Assembly (NCBI GenBank): GCA_914767715.1
Contig: OU612074.1
Coordinates: forward strand, 8,445,501-8,509,500
Reading direction: 5' to 3'
From: Membranipora membranacea
Taxonomy: Eukaryota; Bryozoa; Gymnolaemata; Cheilostomatida; Membraniporidae
DNA: 64,000 bases
Below the pieces are notes generated by a model. It made no database searches, was not told where the DNA came from, and worked only from the letters and a program-made list of their open reading frames with translations. Positions 31,988 through 42,824 of this stretch are shown here, piece by piece. Numbering within the stretch: position 1 is the first letter of the stretch; each line of letters begins with the position of its first letter. Both the position numbers and the translations under genes were made by a program.

Positions 31988-31989
31988 AT

Positions 31990-33640
31990 GTGAGCTAGCT
32001 TTGTTGGCTTTTCATATTATTGGAATGATGTCAATGAAAGTGGCCATCGCTACACGGCTTGATATTCCAGTGTTTTATATGTTACCCAATTATATACGTT
32101 TGACAGGTACAAAAGTACACTTTTGATTTTGAAGTTATCATTTACTTCATACAATGACAGGCATTGGGTGTGAGCCAGATAAACACGTAGACAATCTTGG
32201 AAAATTTGGCATGCTTTCTCATTACTACATTTTGGTACTAGACAGGCGTGCTTAAATTAAAACCAGAGTTAAGAGTCTAAATGATAGACGTTAAAACTAC
32301 TAGTCCATCTTCAAAACAGGAACTATGGATATTGTGACAGCCAGAGTCACTGATGTAAGAATTTATTCAGTGCCACAAACTCCCTGCCACTTAAAAACTA
32401 ATAATTATTGATATGAAACCCATTTTTCTAATATTTATCCTGATTAACAAAAGCATATGTCCATGTATCACAATAAATTTGCAAATGACAAACCTCAAAG
32501 TCATGGGGTATGACAGATTGATAGTATTTATAGTCTATAGGATATATTTTTGGTGCACGATGTCCCGACACTATGAGATCCTGATGTGTTGAATAAGGCT
32601 TATGAAACCATAGTCTAAGCAATCAAACTGTGCCTGGATAGCTGGTAATAGCATTCCATTATCCAAGCGTTTCCCCACCTAACCAGCACCAGTATGACTG
32701 CACTATAAAATCTGGGTTGTTACTTATATGAATACTCGATGATCTTATCTGGAAACAACAGTTCAGCTGTTTCCAGAGAAGTTACAGCCCAAAAGAAACC
32801 TGAATATTCTGGCCATGGCCAAATCTACTTCAAAAACCGGACTAGATAAGAATACCACTGTGAAAAAGACATGAGTTCAGTATCTGAAAATATCTCGCGT
32901 GCAATTTGTCGGCGTTTCGCTTCAACAAAATCAAAATAAAAAGTATGTTTTGATAGTAGTGCCGACTTGATAGGAAAATCAAACAACCTGCAAATATCCC
33001 AATAGACTTATCAGTATCAATAATTGAAAAGAGAGAGGAGATAGATAGATCAAGGAGTTAGAGGGACTCTAACTCCTTGGATAGATCAATATGTATTTTT
33101 ATTCAGTGGATGACTGGCCACGCTCAAGCTGATCATACATACAGAACATAAATGCCATGAGTATGAATTGCGTGCACAACAAAGCTGCGTCCTGTAGTCA
33201 TTAAATGTTGAAAGCTGATCCAACACCTACCAAATGTTGGAACACCGTTGTCCGTGTCTGTCAAGTTATAGTAGTAGTGATAAACACTGTCCTTCTAGAG
33301 TTGGTGCAAGTCCAGTGTTCTTGTGCCCCAGTGGAAAAGGCGTCGACTACTTGCACCATCTACACAAGGCCTGTGGTGATATATAAAACAACCTCTAATA
33401 ATATTGCTTGTTGACCCAGATGCATCAGCTTTGCACAAGTTAGATAAGCACCTATTTTGTCTGCCTGAGTATTGATTCTTTGCGGTTTTGGTCTGCTCTT
33501 CTAAAGAGTTGCATATGACGAGTGATACTGGAAGTTAATATGGAACTTTAAATTGATTGAGTGGCCTAGGAGGTAAGTTGTCCATGGGGTATGTGTTTGT
33601 CTGTGCTATCTAAAGCTCGTTGCTAACTACAATTATTCAC
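31990..33640. other. Intergenic stretch upstream of MPC1
   Basis: No gene recognised. It holds a 65-bp segment (about 32625-32690, AAACTGTGCCTGGATAGCTG) that also occurs in NWD introns at 6312-6370 and 55595-55650, so it is a dispersed repeat. It also holds a micro-palindromic insertion at 33051-33079. A tRNA A-box-like AGTGGAAAAGGCGTCG near 33330 lacks a B box. Confidence 0.45.
33051..33079. mobile_element. 29-bp palindromic micro-insertion with 7-bp direct repeats
   Basis: CAAGGAGTTAGAG and its complement CTCTAACTCCTTG enclose GGA. Flanks are GATAGAT at 33044-33050 and again at 33080-33086. The ends CAAGGAGTT/AACTCCTTG are the same as in the insertion at 50665-50688, marking a sequence family. 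Confidence 0.7.
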
Positions 33641-33839
33641 CCAATTTTTGCAGATAAGTACATACAGAGTAACTGCTGATCAAGATGGCCTCATTTTTCC
33701 GGAAAGCTATGAAGAATGAGTGGGTTGCATACTTTTGCAGGTAGGCTATGTTTGTTGTTATTGTTGTCCAATTCAGTACATAGGCCAAACAAGTATTTTG
33801 AGTGTTGCACAAATGTAAATGACATTTCCTAGGTTTTAA

Positions 33840-34216
33840 AGGGCAACCAAGGTTTCGCAGCAATGCATTAATGGGTAGCAAATAATGTGCTGGGCAGCAT
33901 CAGCTTTCTGCATTACGCGATGCAAAACTCAAAGTAGTTGCTGACTCTAAGCTGGGTAACACTTCAGTTTAGGGGAGGTTCCAAGACTTTGCTGTAATAA
34001 TTATAGAGCCCAGGCTAAATAATAAGAGGAACAGGAAACTGCTATGTGGTATTCTCTTTTAGCTGAGTTTGAGTACCTGATGGAAGAAATGTTTCACAAG
34101 AATTCTGGCTGAATAATCATCCGAATTATATTTTGTCTTTTTCCCCATGCAGAAGGTGCAATCTGCTATTAATCAATGGCCATCAATGAGAAGTTGTTTG
34201 AAACCTTGGTTGCCCT
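33840..34216. mobile_element. TTAA-flanked MITE, first of a tandem pair
   Basis: Terminal inverted repeats AGGGCAACCAAGGTTTC at the left and GAAACCTTGGTTGCCCT at the right are perfectly complementary. TTAA borders the element at 33836-33839 and 34217-34220. TTAA targeting is the habit of piggyBac-type transposons. Length 377 bp, no coding capacity. Lies in MPC1 intron 1. Confidence 0.85.
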
Positions 34217-34220
34217 TTAA

Positions 34221-34592
34221 AGGGCGAGCAAGGTTTCGCAGCAATGCATTAATGAGTAGTAAATAATCTGCTAGGCAGCATCAGCTTTGTGCATTACACG
34301 ATGCAAAACTCAAAGTAGTTGCTGACTCTAAGCTGGGTAAAACTTCAGTTTTGGGGAGGTTGCAAGACATTGCTGTTATGATGATAGAGCACAGGCTAAA
34401 TAATAACAGGAACAGCAAACTGCTCTGTGGTATTCTATTTTTGTTTGAGTACTTGATGGATGAAATGTTTCACAAGAATTCTGGCTGAATAATCATCCAA
34501 ATTAGATTTTGTCGTTTTCCCTATGCAGAAAGTGCAATCTGCTATTTGATAGATACAATCAATGATAAGTTGTTTGAAACCCTGGTTGCCCT
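34221..34592. mobile_element. TTAA-flanked MITE, second of a tandem pair
   Basis: A 372-bp sister of the preceding element in the same orientation, starting AGGGCGAGCAAGGTTTC and ending GAAACCCTGGTTGCCCT, then TTAA at 34593-34596. The two share the TTAA at 34217-34220. Confidence 0.85.
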
Positions 34593-35020
34593 TTAAGCTC
34601 TGGGCCTATAGCCTATTAATGATGATCCTGTAAGGAAATTTATTGATATTTATCTCCACCTTGTCTTGTGAAAATAATCTGAGAATTGAATTATTAAAGA
34701 CTGGTCTCACCTCTAGCCAACTAAGTTTGGTACCTGTATTGACTATCTTACTTGCTGAATATAAATTATGTACATGTTCTAATCAGTTAAACATTCACCT
34801 CAACATTTATATTCAGTTCAAATGAGATGACACTACCTGCATGAAGATAACTACTTGCCACAAACTGTTCAGTTGTTTCAGTCTTTTTTACTCAATTAAC
34901 TAAATATGCTGTTATTTGCAGTAGATTTTCCATAATTGACTTTTACCTGTAATTGCGTATTTGACTTTTAATTACCTGCATGAGCTCCCCATTAACATTT
35001 GGCTTGTTTTATTTTTGTAG

Positions 35021-35024
35021 CACG
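35021..35024 (+). other. MPC1: 4-nt microexon of MPC1 (CACG)
   Basis: The preceding exon ends TGC AG (phase 2) and the following one begins CAT TTT TGG. Joining them directly breaks the frame. CACG, bounded by tttttgtag and gtgagt, gives Cys-Ser-Thr-His-Phe-Trp, exactly the conserved STHFWGP of MPC1. A pyrimidine-rich tract (CTTGTTTTATTTTTGTAG) and a near-consensus donor support it. Confidence 0.8.
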
Positions 35025-35930
35025 GTGAGTTTGAACATTGAGTGACTGGCCTATGGTGATGTATTGAACATATAATATATAAATATAGTAATATGATATA
35101 GGCCTACATAGTAATATGATATACATAGTAATATAAAACAACTTCAGTGACAAGCTGGTTGATATCTTAACACACAAATTTCTCAATGATTTATATTCGG
35201 TATAAATGAGAGTTTCTCACATTTTCTGCCAAAATTGCTCTTTTGTAAACTTTGAGAAGTCTTTTTAATGAAATTTTTATTGTTGATCATATTTCAGTAA
35301 ATTAAGGAAGATGTTTATCTGGATGATCGTGCGGGGATCATTGTTCTACTACCAGTTCCCCAGTAGAGTCTAAAAATGGTCAATGTGCTCAATACACTGA
35401 ATTAGATTCTTCTCTTAGAATGGAAATAGTATCATAGCGTTATACGGTTAGGACACTAAACACAGGGACCCATCTGACTGTTATCTGATTGGCTGTCCCT
35501 AGTAGCACGAATAATTAGCCTGAGAAATTGTCTTGTTTACAAAATAGCAAACAGTAATTATACCCCTACAGTGTCGATTATTAGGGCATTTCTAGATTGC
35601 TACTAGGGACTGGCTATTTTTGCAAGCCCTTTGCTTTGCAAAAGAAAACTAATGATGCTATTCCAGATATGGAATTCAATGGCTCAATAGTATTAAGGAA
35701 AACTAACCTCATTCAAAATATAACCAATATATTAATTCAGATTAGATGCATCTTTCGCTTTTTATAGTTTTGCATTGGGCGTTGCATGGAATTAATATTC
35801 GTTATGCGCAAAGTGTAGATTAAAATTTTAAAATGTTACGAAAGTTAAATAGAAGGAATCTTTATTGCATGTGAAATGAAATGCTGCTACCTATGAAAAG
35901 ATTGTAAACAGATTTTGAGCTAAATACAAT

Positions 35931-35991
35931 TGATGCCAATGATCTTGTTGTCAGTTTTATTTGATGCCAATGATCTTGTTGTCAGCTTTAT
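35931..35991. repeat. Short tandem duplication in MPC1 intron 2
   Basis: The segment GATGCCAATGATCTTGTTGT plus about 11 more bases occurs twice in tandem. Confidence 0.7.
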
Positions 35992-36387
35992 CAAGGAGTA
36001 ACAGAGGAAAGGAGAAATAACTCCAAAATTCTGTATATATGTTATAATGACACTGTCTATATATAATGTAGCCTCAGCACAATGGCCACCATTTTGGATT
36101 TTTTTTCATGTTTCTTGCTGTCACTTCTTGGATTTATCTTTGCGTTATAGTTTGTATCTCTGTCTTTTACAGCATTTTTGGGGTCCAGTAGCTAACTGGG
36201 GATTACCATTAGCAGCCATAGCTGATACAAAGAGGGACCCAGAATACATCAGCGGTAAAATGACAGGAGGTATGTTCATTGTTATTGTGTGGCTACCTAC
36301 ATTCAGCTTCTAGCTTGCAAATATCTGACATGATACTATTTAAAATAGGTTCAGGGAGAGTTTGCATCTAAAAAATAAAACAACCAA

Positions 36388-36488
36388 GGGTTAGAATAAT
36401 GAAGAACGGATAATCTCCATTATTTTTATTATCATTATTATTGTGTTAACTACCCTTGTGACCCTCCATTCTTCTTCATTCTAACTCT
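36388..36488. repeat. Imperfect inverted repeat in MPC1 intron 3
   Basis: GGGTTAGAATAATGAAGAAC at the left and CTTCTTCATTCTAACTCT at the right pair over about 23 bp with a loop of about 55 nt. It could be a degraded MITE. Confidence 0.5.
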
Positions 36489-37139
36489 AGGTATTCACTG
36501 TTTTGTGACAAGTAGTAAATGATCAATATATAGAACTTACTTTGGCTGTCAATTAGCATCATGTACGGTAATCACTGGCTAGAATCTGTCTGTTTAAATT
36601 TTAACCATCTGAAATTCAGCTTTGTTTTTTTTTTGGTCAGGCTTAATTTTGATTCAAGCGGAAAAATTAATTTTGTTTCTAACTGTCAAACAACTTGTTG
36701 GAATGTTGCTTTTGCTGTGTTAGGTTCATATAGATTGTATCCTCATTGGCTGTGATGGGACAACTCTCCAATTGGACTTCCATTTCCAAATAAGAAGTCT
36801 ATTATATGCTAAATATGAAGCTCACTGCCGATAAAAGAGTATAGCTCCTCACCGATACTAATCATAAAGGGGCATACTGACCATACCAATCGGAATCTCA
36901 CACTGATGTATCTTTTGCAAAATCATGACAAAAAGTTTGTTGACCTATTGATGTTGAGACAATTCAAACCTAGCATCAATGGAGCCTTTAAACTCACTTT
37001 ATTTTGTAATTTGCATTTCAGGCTAAATGTATTAACAGAGCGTTGGAAAGAGTTATGTAAGGTATTGTAATGTAATATAATGTATTATGTTGTTACAGCT
37101 CTATCTATCTACTCTCTGCTCTTTATGAGATTTGCTTAT

Positions 37140-38312
37140 TTATTTATTTATTTATTTATTGAGGTTTTCTAAAAGTTTATAATTAAAGCAAATTAAAAAT
37201 AACTTGTTGACCTCATACACATTAACATAGATACAAAAAATGACTTGACTAAAAAGATATAAGTGGTAGGGTGTTACATACTATATAGTGTGTAGGATAA
37301 TGAAAGCATGGTATCATAAATTGCATGAATAAGATGAAAAAAGAAAAGAAGAAACAGAGAGTGGCAAACAAAAATACAAGTTAACAACATTAGGTGGGAT
37401 TAAATGATAATGATTCATGAGGCTTGGTTGATTTAGTTACAAATGTATGAAAAATATTTAAAAAGGCTGATTTGCCTAGGTTTGATCTAAATGAGGGTTT
37501 AATTATTGCACAGTTGCTACGAAGTGATCGTGTATGTCTGTTTGATTTGCTAACGAGATGAAGTATGTGCTTGGATGCACGGCCTTTATGGACCCTCGAT
37601 TTGACAAAATTGTGAAAAAGAAAATTCCTTCTACTGTGGAGAGTATGTAAATTTAGGAGCAAGCGGCCAGATGTGACAGAAAATTGTTTGGGGGCTGAAG
37701 TTATGATTCTGATTGCTTTATTTTGTACTTTTTCTAATGTATCTGAATTTTTGGCTAAACCATCACGGTACAATGATGAGCAGTATTCTACTATAGGTCT
37801 GATCAGTGATTTGTAAGTCTTCAATGAGTTTTCTACTGTCATGTATTTTTTTAGTTTTGATAACAAGTAGACCATTTTGTTTGCTTTAGAGGCGGTGGCA
37901 TTAGCCTGAGGGGTTAAACTAAGTTCTGAATCAAGAATAACTCCAAGAAGATTGAGTGAATGCTTGGATTCTATTTTCAAATTGTTTATTTGGATTTGGT
38001 AAAAATCTTCTACTTTCCTATTTGAGAAAATACAGTATTGAGTTTTGGATAAGTTGAGTTGAAGGAGATTGTTTGAATACCAATTCGATACTTCTCTCAT
38101 CAAAGACTCAGATTTATCCATTAAGGTATGGATATCTGTTGCTGTGCAGTAAATAACGGTGTCATCAGCGTAAGCGAATGCAGTTTTGTGCTTGTTAAGG
38201 AGATCATTGATAGCAAGATTGAATAAGATTGGACCTAGAACACTTCCTTGGGGTACTCCACATGTAATCGGTAGTGCACTGGACTGATCATGATCAACTT
38301 TCATGATTTGGG
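37140..38312 (-). mobile_element. LINE-B: 5'-truncated LINE inserted in the MPC1 coding exon
   Basis: Minus-strand LINE with the C-terminal half of the RT (304 open codons at 38304-37390), a 3' UTR of about 230 bp and an (AAAT)n tail at 37140-37160. The RT part has TCGVPQGSVLGPILFNLAIN and FAYADDTVIY. The 5' end is truncated in the middle of the RT, typical of target-primed insertion. Flanks GCTTAT (37134-37139) and GGTTAT (38311-38316) suggest a target duplication of only about 4 bp, TTAT. It differs from LINE-A in sequence and tail type. The coding frame is intact for its length, which again argues for a recent event. Confidence 0.85.
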
Positions 38313-38631
38313 TTATAAAGTGCAGCCGAGGAATTGGTTATTATTTGCTTGTCACGGAACTAACGAAGGTGCTCAACTACTACAGGGATATAGATTCATC
38401 AACTATCAGTAAGTACTGTCAGTGTGAAGTTAGTAATTTGAGTAACAAGTGAGTACTTATTAGTAAACAGAAAGTACATGGTAGGGGAGCTATCAGCAGT
38501 TGGTTGGTTAGTCAGTTTTTTGATTTGTTGTGTAACCATATGTGTGTTTCACTTTGTATAAGTCCGAGCAGTCGTAAGACTAAAGAGATGTTTGGTCTTA
38601 TCAGTAGATACATTCAGTAAAAAGTATCAAG

Positions 38632-39690
38632 GCCATTCCATGGGGACTGATCAAATGTGTGTGCTGACAAATTTTTGATTTTGATTTTAGTAGTCTAGTT
38701 AGATCAAGCATGTTCAAATTAGCACAAATCCAGATTCCTAGGTTCCTGAGTCAAACGGTAGCTGTTTTACAGCCGCTTAAAGTTAGGGAAAATGTTGTGG
38801 GCACAACTCCAAAGCAATTTTCTGAAATTCTTCTTGTTTCACACTTCAATATCTTGAAATCTAAGTGTTGTTGAGACTTGGGAATTCAGATATTAACAGA
38901 ACCACATCTTAATGTTATTTTAAGACTATTTCCAGTGCTGCACTGTCAATACCCGAGAGGTCAGAGGTCACCAAAGTTGGCTACCGGGGCTGATAATGAC
39001 GAAAATTGCTCGATTTCGTCTGTTTGTAACGCGCTGAAACTGAAAAACGTGCAGAGATAACAACAAAGTAAGTTACTATTAGCTTTAACATGCATGTACT
39101 GATCATAAATCAATTTAAATTTTGTCATTCGGACCAATTGGGGAGCTGTGGCAGCAAAAATTCAAGATGGCCGCCTTCCAAAATGCGCCGGCAGCGCCCA
39201 ATCCGGGGCTTGATTGGTCAAAGTTAGCGTGAAAAATGTGACAAAAAATATATGAATTATATACAATTAACACCTGAAAAATCTATTTCTGTAATAAAAA
39301 TTAAGGATATTTGACTCTCTAATGCCCAAATTCAGTTTTTAAATCTTGCCTTTTTTCACCAAATTTCAGACGAAAATGCCTAATAATTTAGTATTAAAAT
39401 TAGTCTTACAAGCTCTAATTGAGGTCGAGCACATTCAGACTACCAAAATAACTGATGATAGTACACAAGCTGAATCAAAACTATAAAATTGACATAAATA
39501 TTAATCTATAAATGATAATAATTCATCTATAATGGTGTACTTTTCATGGAACTTGATCATATCAAATCACACATTATCTCCATTGGGCTTACATATATAA
39601 AATGTGTTTATTTCAAGGATTACAGATATAATTTGCCCAAAATTGACCATGGTTGCAATTGGAATAATGGCCATGCTACAATTCATCTAT
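38632..39690 (+). repeat. Left arm of the 5.3-kb inverted-repeat element
   Basis: Landmarks in order: GATCAAATGTGTGTGCTGAC, CAAACGGTAGCTGTTTTACA, ACCCGAGAGGTCAGAGGTCA, AAGATGGCCGCC, CCGGGGCTTGATTGGTCAAA, GAACTTGATCATATCAAATC. Each is found complemented in the right arm. Confidence 0.82.
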
Positions 39691-39747
39691 AAACGTAATG
39701 AAATAGGTCCCCTCTCAACAAGTTTTTATATATCTTATGCATACATC

Positions 39748-39777
39748 AATGAACTCCCTAGGAAGAGGGAGTTCATT
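39748..39777. mobile_element. 30-bp palindromic micro-insertion with 9-bp direct repeats
   Basis: Arms AATGAACTCCCT and AGGGAGTTCATT with a 6-nt loop. GCATACATC flanks it at 39739-39747 and 39778-39786. No empty site is available for comparison. Confidence 0.6.
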
Positions 39778-40715
39778 GCATACATCTTATGCTGATCTCA
39801 TACCAGATTGAAGCTGATACTGCCAAATCACTTACAGTTGGCACCATTTGTTTTACTGATGGTTGTGCTGGCTGGTATAAAACATTTCAAAGCTTTGCCA
39901 ACTGATTGCACCACAACCCATAGGCGTATTTAACTATCTCGAACTCTCGAATGTTAGAGGCAAGGATGGTTAGAGTGTTGGGAAAAATGTTCCACCCTCG
40001 AATCAAGTAATAAGGAATTGTCTTCTTTTTCTGTTATTATTATTAGTTGTCCTCTCTTTGTCACTGGACATAAAAGTAAAATTTTGATATGAAACCAGTA
40101 GACTTTTTGTTGTCTATTGACATTCCAAGGTCATCTTAATTAATACTTTAGGATGCAACGAAGTTACAGGAAAATACAGATAGAGCAAATCTTTTCTCCC
40201 TAAAAACTTCCTCATGCTACCCTAATGCTACCCAAATCTCTGGAGTATTGCTCTGTATATATTGTTACCCAGAAAGTCCCTTGACTTTTATCCCTCCAAT
40301 CCTCTCATCAATATGCATATTTAGCAACAAAGCAAAGCAAGCACACCTGTCTGTTTTTGTTTTTTTTTCATCGTCATCATCATGATCATCATTTCATTAT
40401 TGATGATGATGGTTGGTGGTTGACTGATTGCTTGTTGTTGATTCATTAGGAATACAACAAAGTTGTATTTCTTTTGTTTTAGTAGGGTTTATTATTTTTA
40501 TTATTATTATTATTATTGCAACACTTTTTGGGCCTCTATAAATAAGTCAAGAACTACCAGACTTCAGAGGCAATTTGATGAAACTTGTTTACAACATACC
40601 TTCATGTGTCTAGATGAAAAATTTCGATTCAAATTTTTGAAATGTTATGTAATATTCGCTAATTAGACTAATTAGTGAAGGAGGTTTTGACGTTTATATT
40701 GATGATATCTTGAGA

Positions 40716-41515
40716 ACAAATCATGCCATTGGGTTTAAACTTGGGATACAGGGGTTATGGCATATACCGAATCTAAGGACATCATCAATTTTAATGTCAC
40801 ATGACCCGATATCCAAAATGGCCGCCATAAACAGGAAGTGGCTGCCGATTAACAGTTATTATCATGCGATTGAGTTAAAACTTGGGATATGGGGGTAATG
40901 ACACATACCGAATCTTATGACATCATCATTTTCGATGTCATGTGACCCGAATCCAATATGGCTACCATTAACAGGAAGTGGCTGCCGATTAACAGTTCTT
41001 ATCATGCAATTGAGTTAAAACTTGGAATTTGGGGGTTATGACATATGCCGAATCTAATGACATCATCAATTTTAATGTCACATGATCCGAAATCCAATAT
41101 GGCCGCCATAGACAGTTAATCGCTGCCGATTAGCAGTTCTTATCATGCGATTGAGTCAAAACTTGCGATATGGGGGTTTTGGCATATACCGAATCTTATG
41201 GCATCATCAATTTTAATGTCACATGACCCGAAAACCAAAATGGCCGCCATAGAGAGGTAATTGCTGCCGATTAGCAGTTCTCATCATGTGATTGAGTTGA
41301 GACATGGGATAAGGGGGTTTTGGCATATACCGAGTCTTATTACATCATCATTTTTGATGTCATGTGACCCGAATCCAATATGGCCACCATTAACAGGAAG
41401 TGGCTGCCGATTAACAGTTCTTATCATGCGATTGAGTTAAAACTTGGGATAAGGGGGTTTTGGCATATACCGAGTCTTATGACATCATCAATTTAAATGT
41501 CACATGACCTCGATA
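40716..41515 (+). repeat. Tandem array, 141-bp period, about 5.7 units
   Basis: ATACCGA-type landmarks recur at 40764, 40905, 41045, 41186, 41327 and 41467, spaced 140-141 bp. Each unit contains GATTGAGTTAAAACTTGGGA, a TGTCACATGACCCGA block, a more or less intact ATGGCCGCCAT and AGTGGCTGCCGATTAACAG. No spacer structure like CRISPR. Adjacent units differ by substitutions. Confidence 0.9.
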
Positions 41516-41697
41516 TTCAAATCTATCGGTTGTATTCCTTTATATTTGCTTGCAAATATGTTTACCGTTTCTAGTTGATTTTATTGTTGTGTTGATTGAT
41601 TGAGACTGTCAACAGAACCCCACAGAACCACCACTTGGCCATCATAGTCATAGCTATCAATCATGGTCACAACACAGCCTCAGAGTCAGACCCACTG

Positions 41698-41931
41698 CAG
41701 TCATCATGGGCACCTGCTGGATCAGACATAGTACACAACATATTGCAAAAGTCTACTATCAACCGGTATACGGACACTTCGAAAATGTTCATTTCAAAAA
41801 TGGTGTTTGTGGTTTGATTTTTGAAATTGCATTTTCGAGTTGTCACGGATTCTTATCAACCACCCAACCAATGTGTTGATAATGGGCTTTTGAAATGTGT
41901 ACTATGTCTGATCTCCCAGATACCCATGACT
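41698..41931. repeat. Inverted repeat with arms of about 65 bp inside the 5.3-kb element
   Basis: GATCAGACATAGTACACA (41720-41737) and its complement TGTGTACTATGTCTGATC (41897-41914) lie within longer matching arms (about 41698-41765 and 41870-41931). Confidence 0.6.
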
Positions 41932-42076
41932 GAATTCTGCAAAAGATTTGTGAGTGAACCTGAAGCTTGTTGGCAGCCTTAGGGCCTCAAGTCAAGTCAG
42001 ACATTCTAAAGCGTAGCGAGGTCAACAAGTCACTTACTTACCATTGGAGTTTGTCTGGTTATGTTAATATTCTCTA

Positions 42077-42120
42077 CTCTAACAATTTGTTAGAGACTCT
42101 AACAAATTTGTTAGAGTCTC
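42077..42120. repeat. Double palindrome CTCTAACAA/TTGTTAGAG
   Basis: Two adjacent inverted units, ACTCTAACAA-TTTGTTAGAG and ACTCTAACAA-ATTTGTTAGAG, together form a larger near-perfect palindrome of about 42 bp. Possibly related to the other micro-palindromes. Confidence 0.55.
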
Positions 42121-42824
42121 TAACAGATGCTTGTCTCCTGAAAAAATTTGACCAGACAGATTAAATACGTCTATGCCACAACCAAGCCCAATGTTATTAT
42201 TTTGCAACTCAACCTGGGAACTCAGCAAGTAATATCATTGCTGGTGGGGTCAAGTTTCAGGCCAGGAGAACCAGAGAGTCAGTAGGCGATAACTTTATCA
42301 CTTCTCCTTGCGAGTTGTTTGGTTTGCCAAGAAAACTTGAATGAAATTGTGGTTCAGTGGTATGATGAAGAGGACATAGCACATCACATCACCGGGACAA
42401 TCAGAATAGAAGGTTTGCTACTGCTCCTGGTGGTTGTATGAGACATCATTGCTTTGAAAGCTCAGCCAAGTGTCATTGACAATAGAATAGGGGGAACATT
42501 TTGCTCAGACTCTCATAAATCAAGCGCTACTCAATCCAGGATTATACCTGGTATTCACTTATGAGAGCATCTAGTGTATGAGTGAATGAGTGAATGAGGA
42601 GTAGTGGAAAAGTTGTCCCTGACTATCTGGATCCTTGGCATTCTGGCCTGATACATCACCACATTACCAAATCCATCATCAATCCAATCCATCATATGCT
42701 TAATTACCAGGTGAAGGTACAAAATTTTGCATTGCAAAACACAACACTTCTACATGGAGTGTATGAAAATATGAATTTTGACCGCGGGGGGGGGGGGGGC
42801 AGTGTGTGGATATATCACATCACG

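Larger units (their letters stand above)
27092..31990 (-). mobile_element. LINE-A: near full-length non-LTR retrotransposon
   Basis: A minus-strand element with a 5' region carrying a duplicated segment (31583-31987), ORF1 (31493-29955), ORF2 with endonuclease and reverse transcriptase (29955-27210), a short 3' UTR with AATAAAAG, and a TA-rich tail at about 27092-27110. ORF order and the apurinic-type endonuclease place it in the CR1/Jockey-like group of LINEs; the exact clade needs a tree. It looks young: only one reading-frame break was seen. Confidence 0.85.
33685..38412 (+). pseudogene. MPC1: Mitochondrial pyruvate carrier 1, last exon split by a LINE
   Basis: MPC1 forms the inner-membrane MPC1/MPC2 heterodimer that imports pyruvate. 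Exons: 33685-33740 (MASFFRKAMKNEWVAYFC), 35021-35024 (4 nt), 36173-36269 ([18 protein letters not shown] then [14 protein letters not shown]), and a last exon in two parts, 37099-37139 (ALSIYSLLFMRFAY) and 38317-38412 ([20 protein letters not shown], ending YRFINYQ and TAA). Phases agree and the total is 97 residues, close to the usual 105-110. The family motifs [32 protein letters not shown] and TNE are all present. LINE-B lies between FAY and KVQ. Read through, the frame stops within a few codons of the LINE tail, removing the last third. Otherwise it looks conserved, so the insertion is probably recent or heterozygous. The TAA overlaps a possible donor (CA|gtaagt), so a further exon is possible. 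Confidence 0.88.

Noticed and set aside
37390-38304. The 304-codon RT frame as an independent host gene
   Set aside because: It is the C-terminal half of a LINE RT with an (AAAT)n tail, inserted into MPC1.
40716-41515. Regularly spaced repeats that could be mistaken for a CRISPR array
   Set aside because: The whole 141-bp unit repeats, with no unique spacers, and the context is an animal genome.
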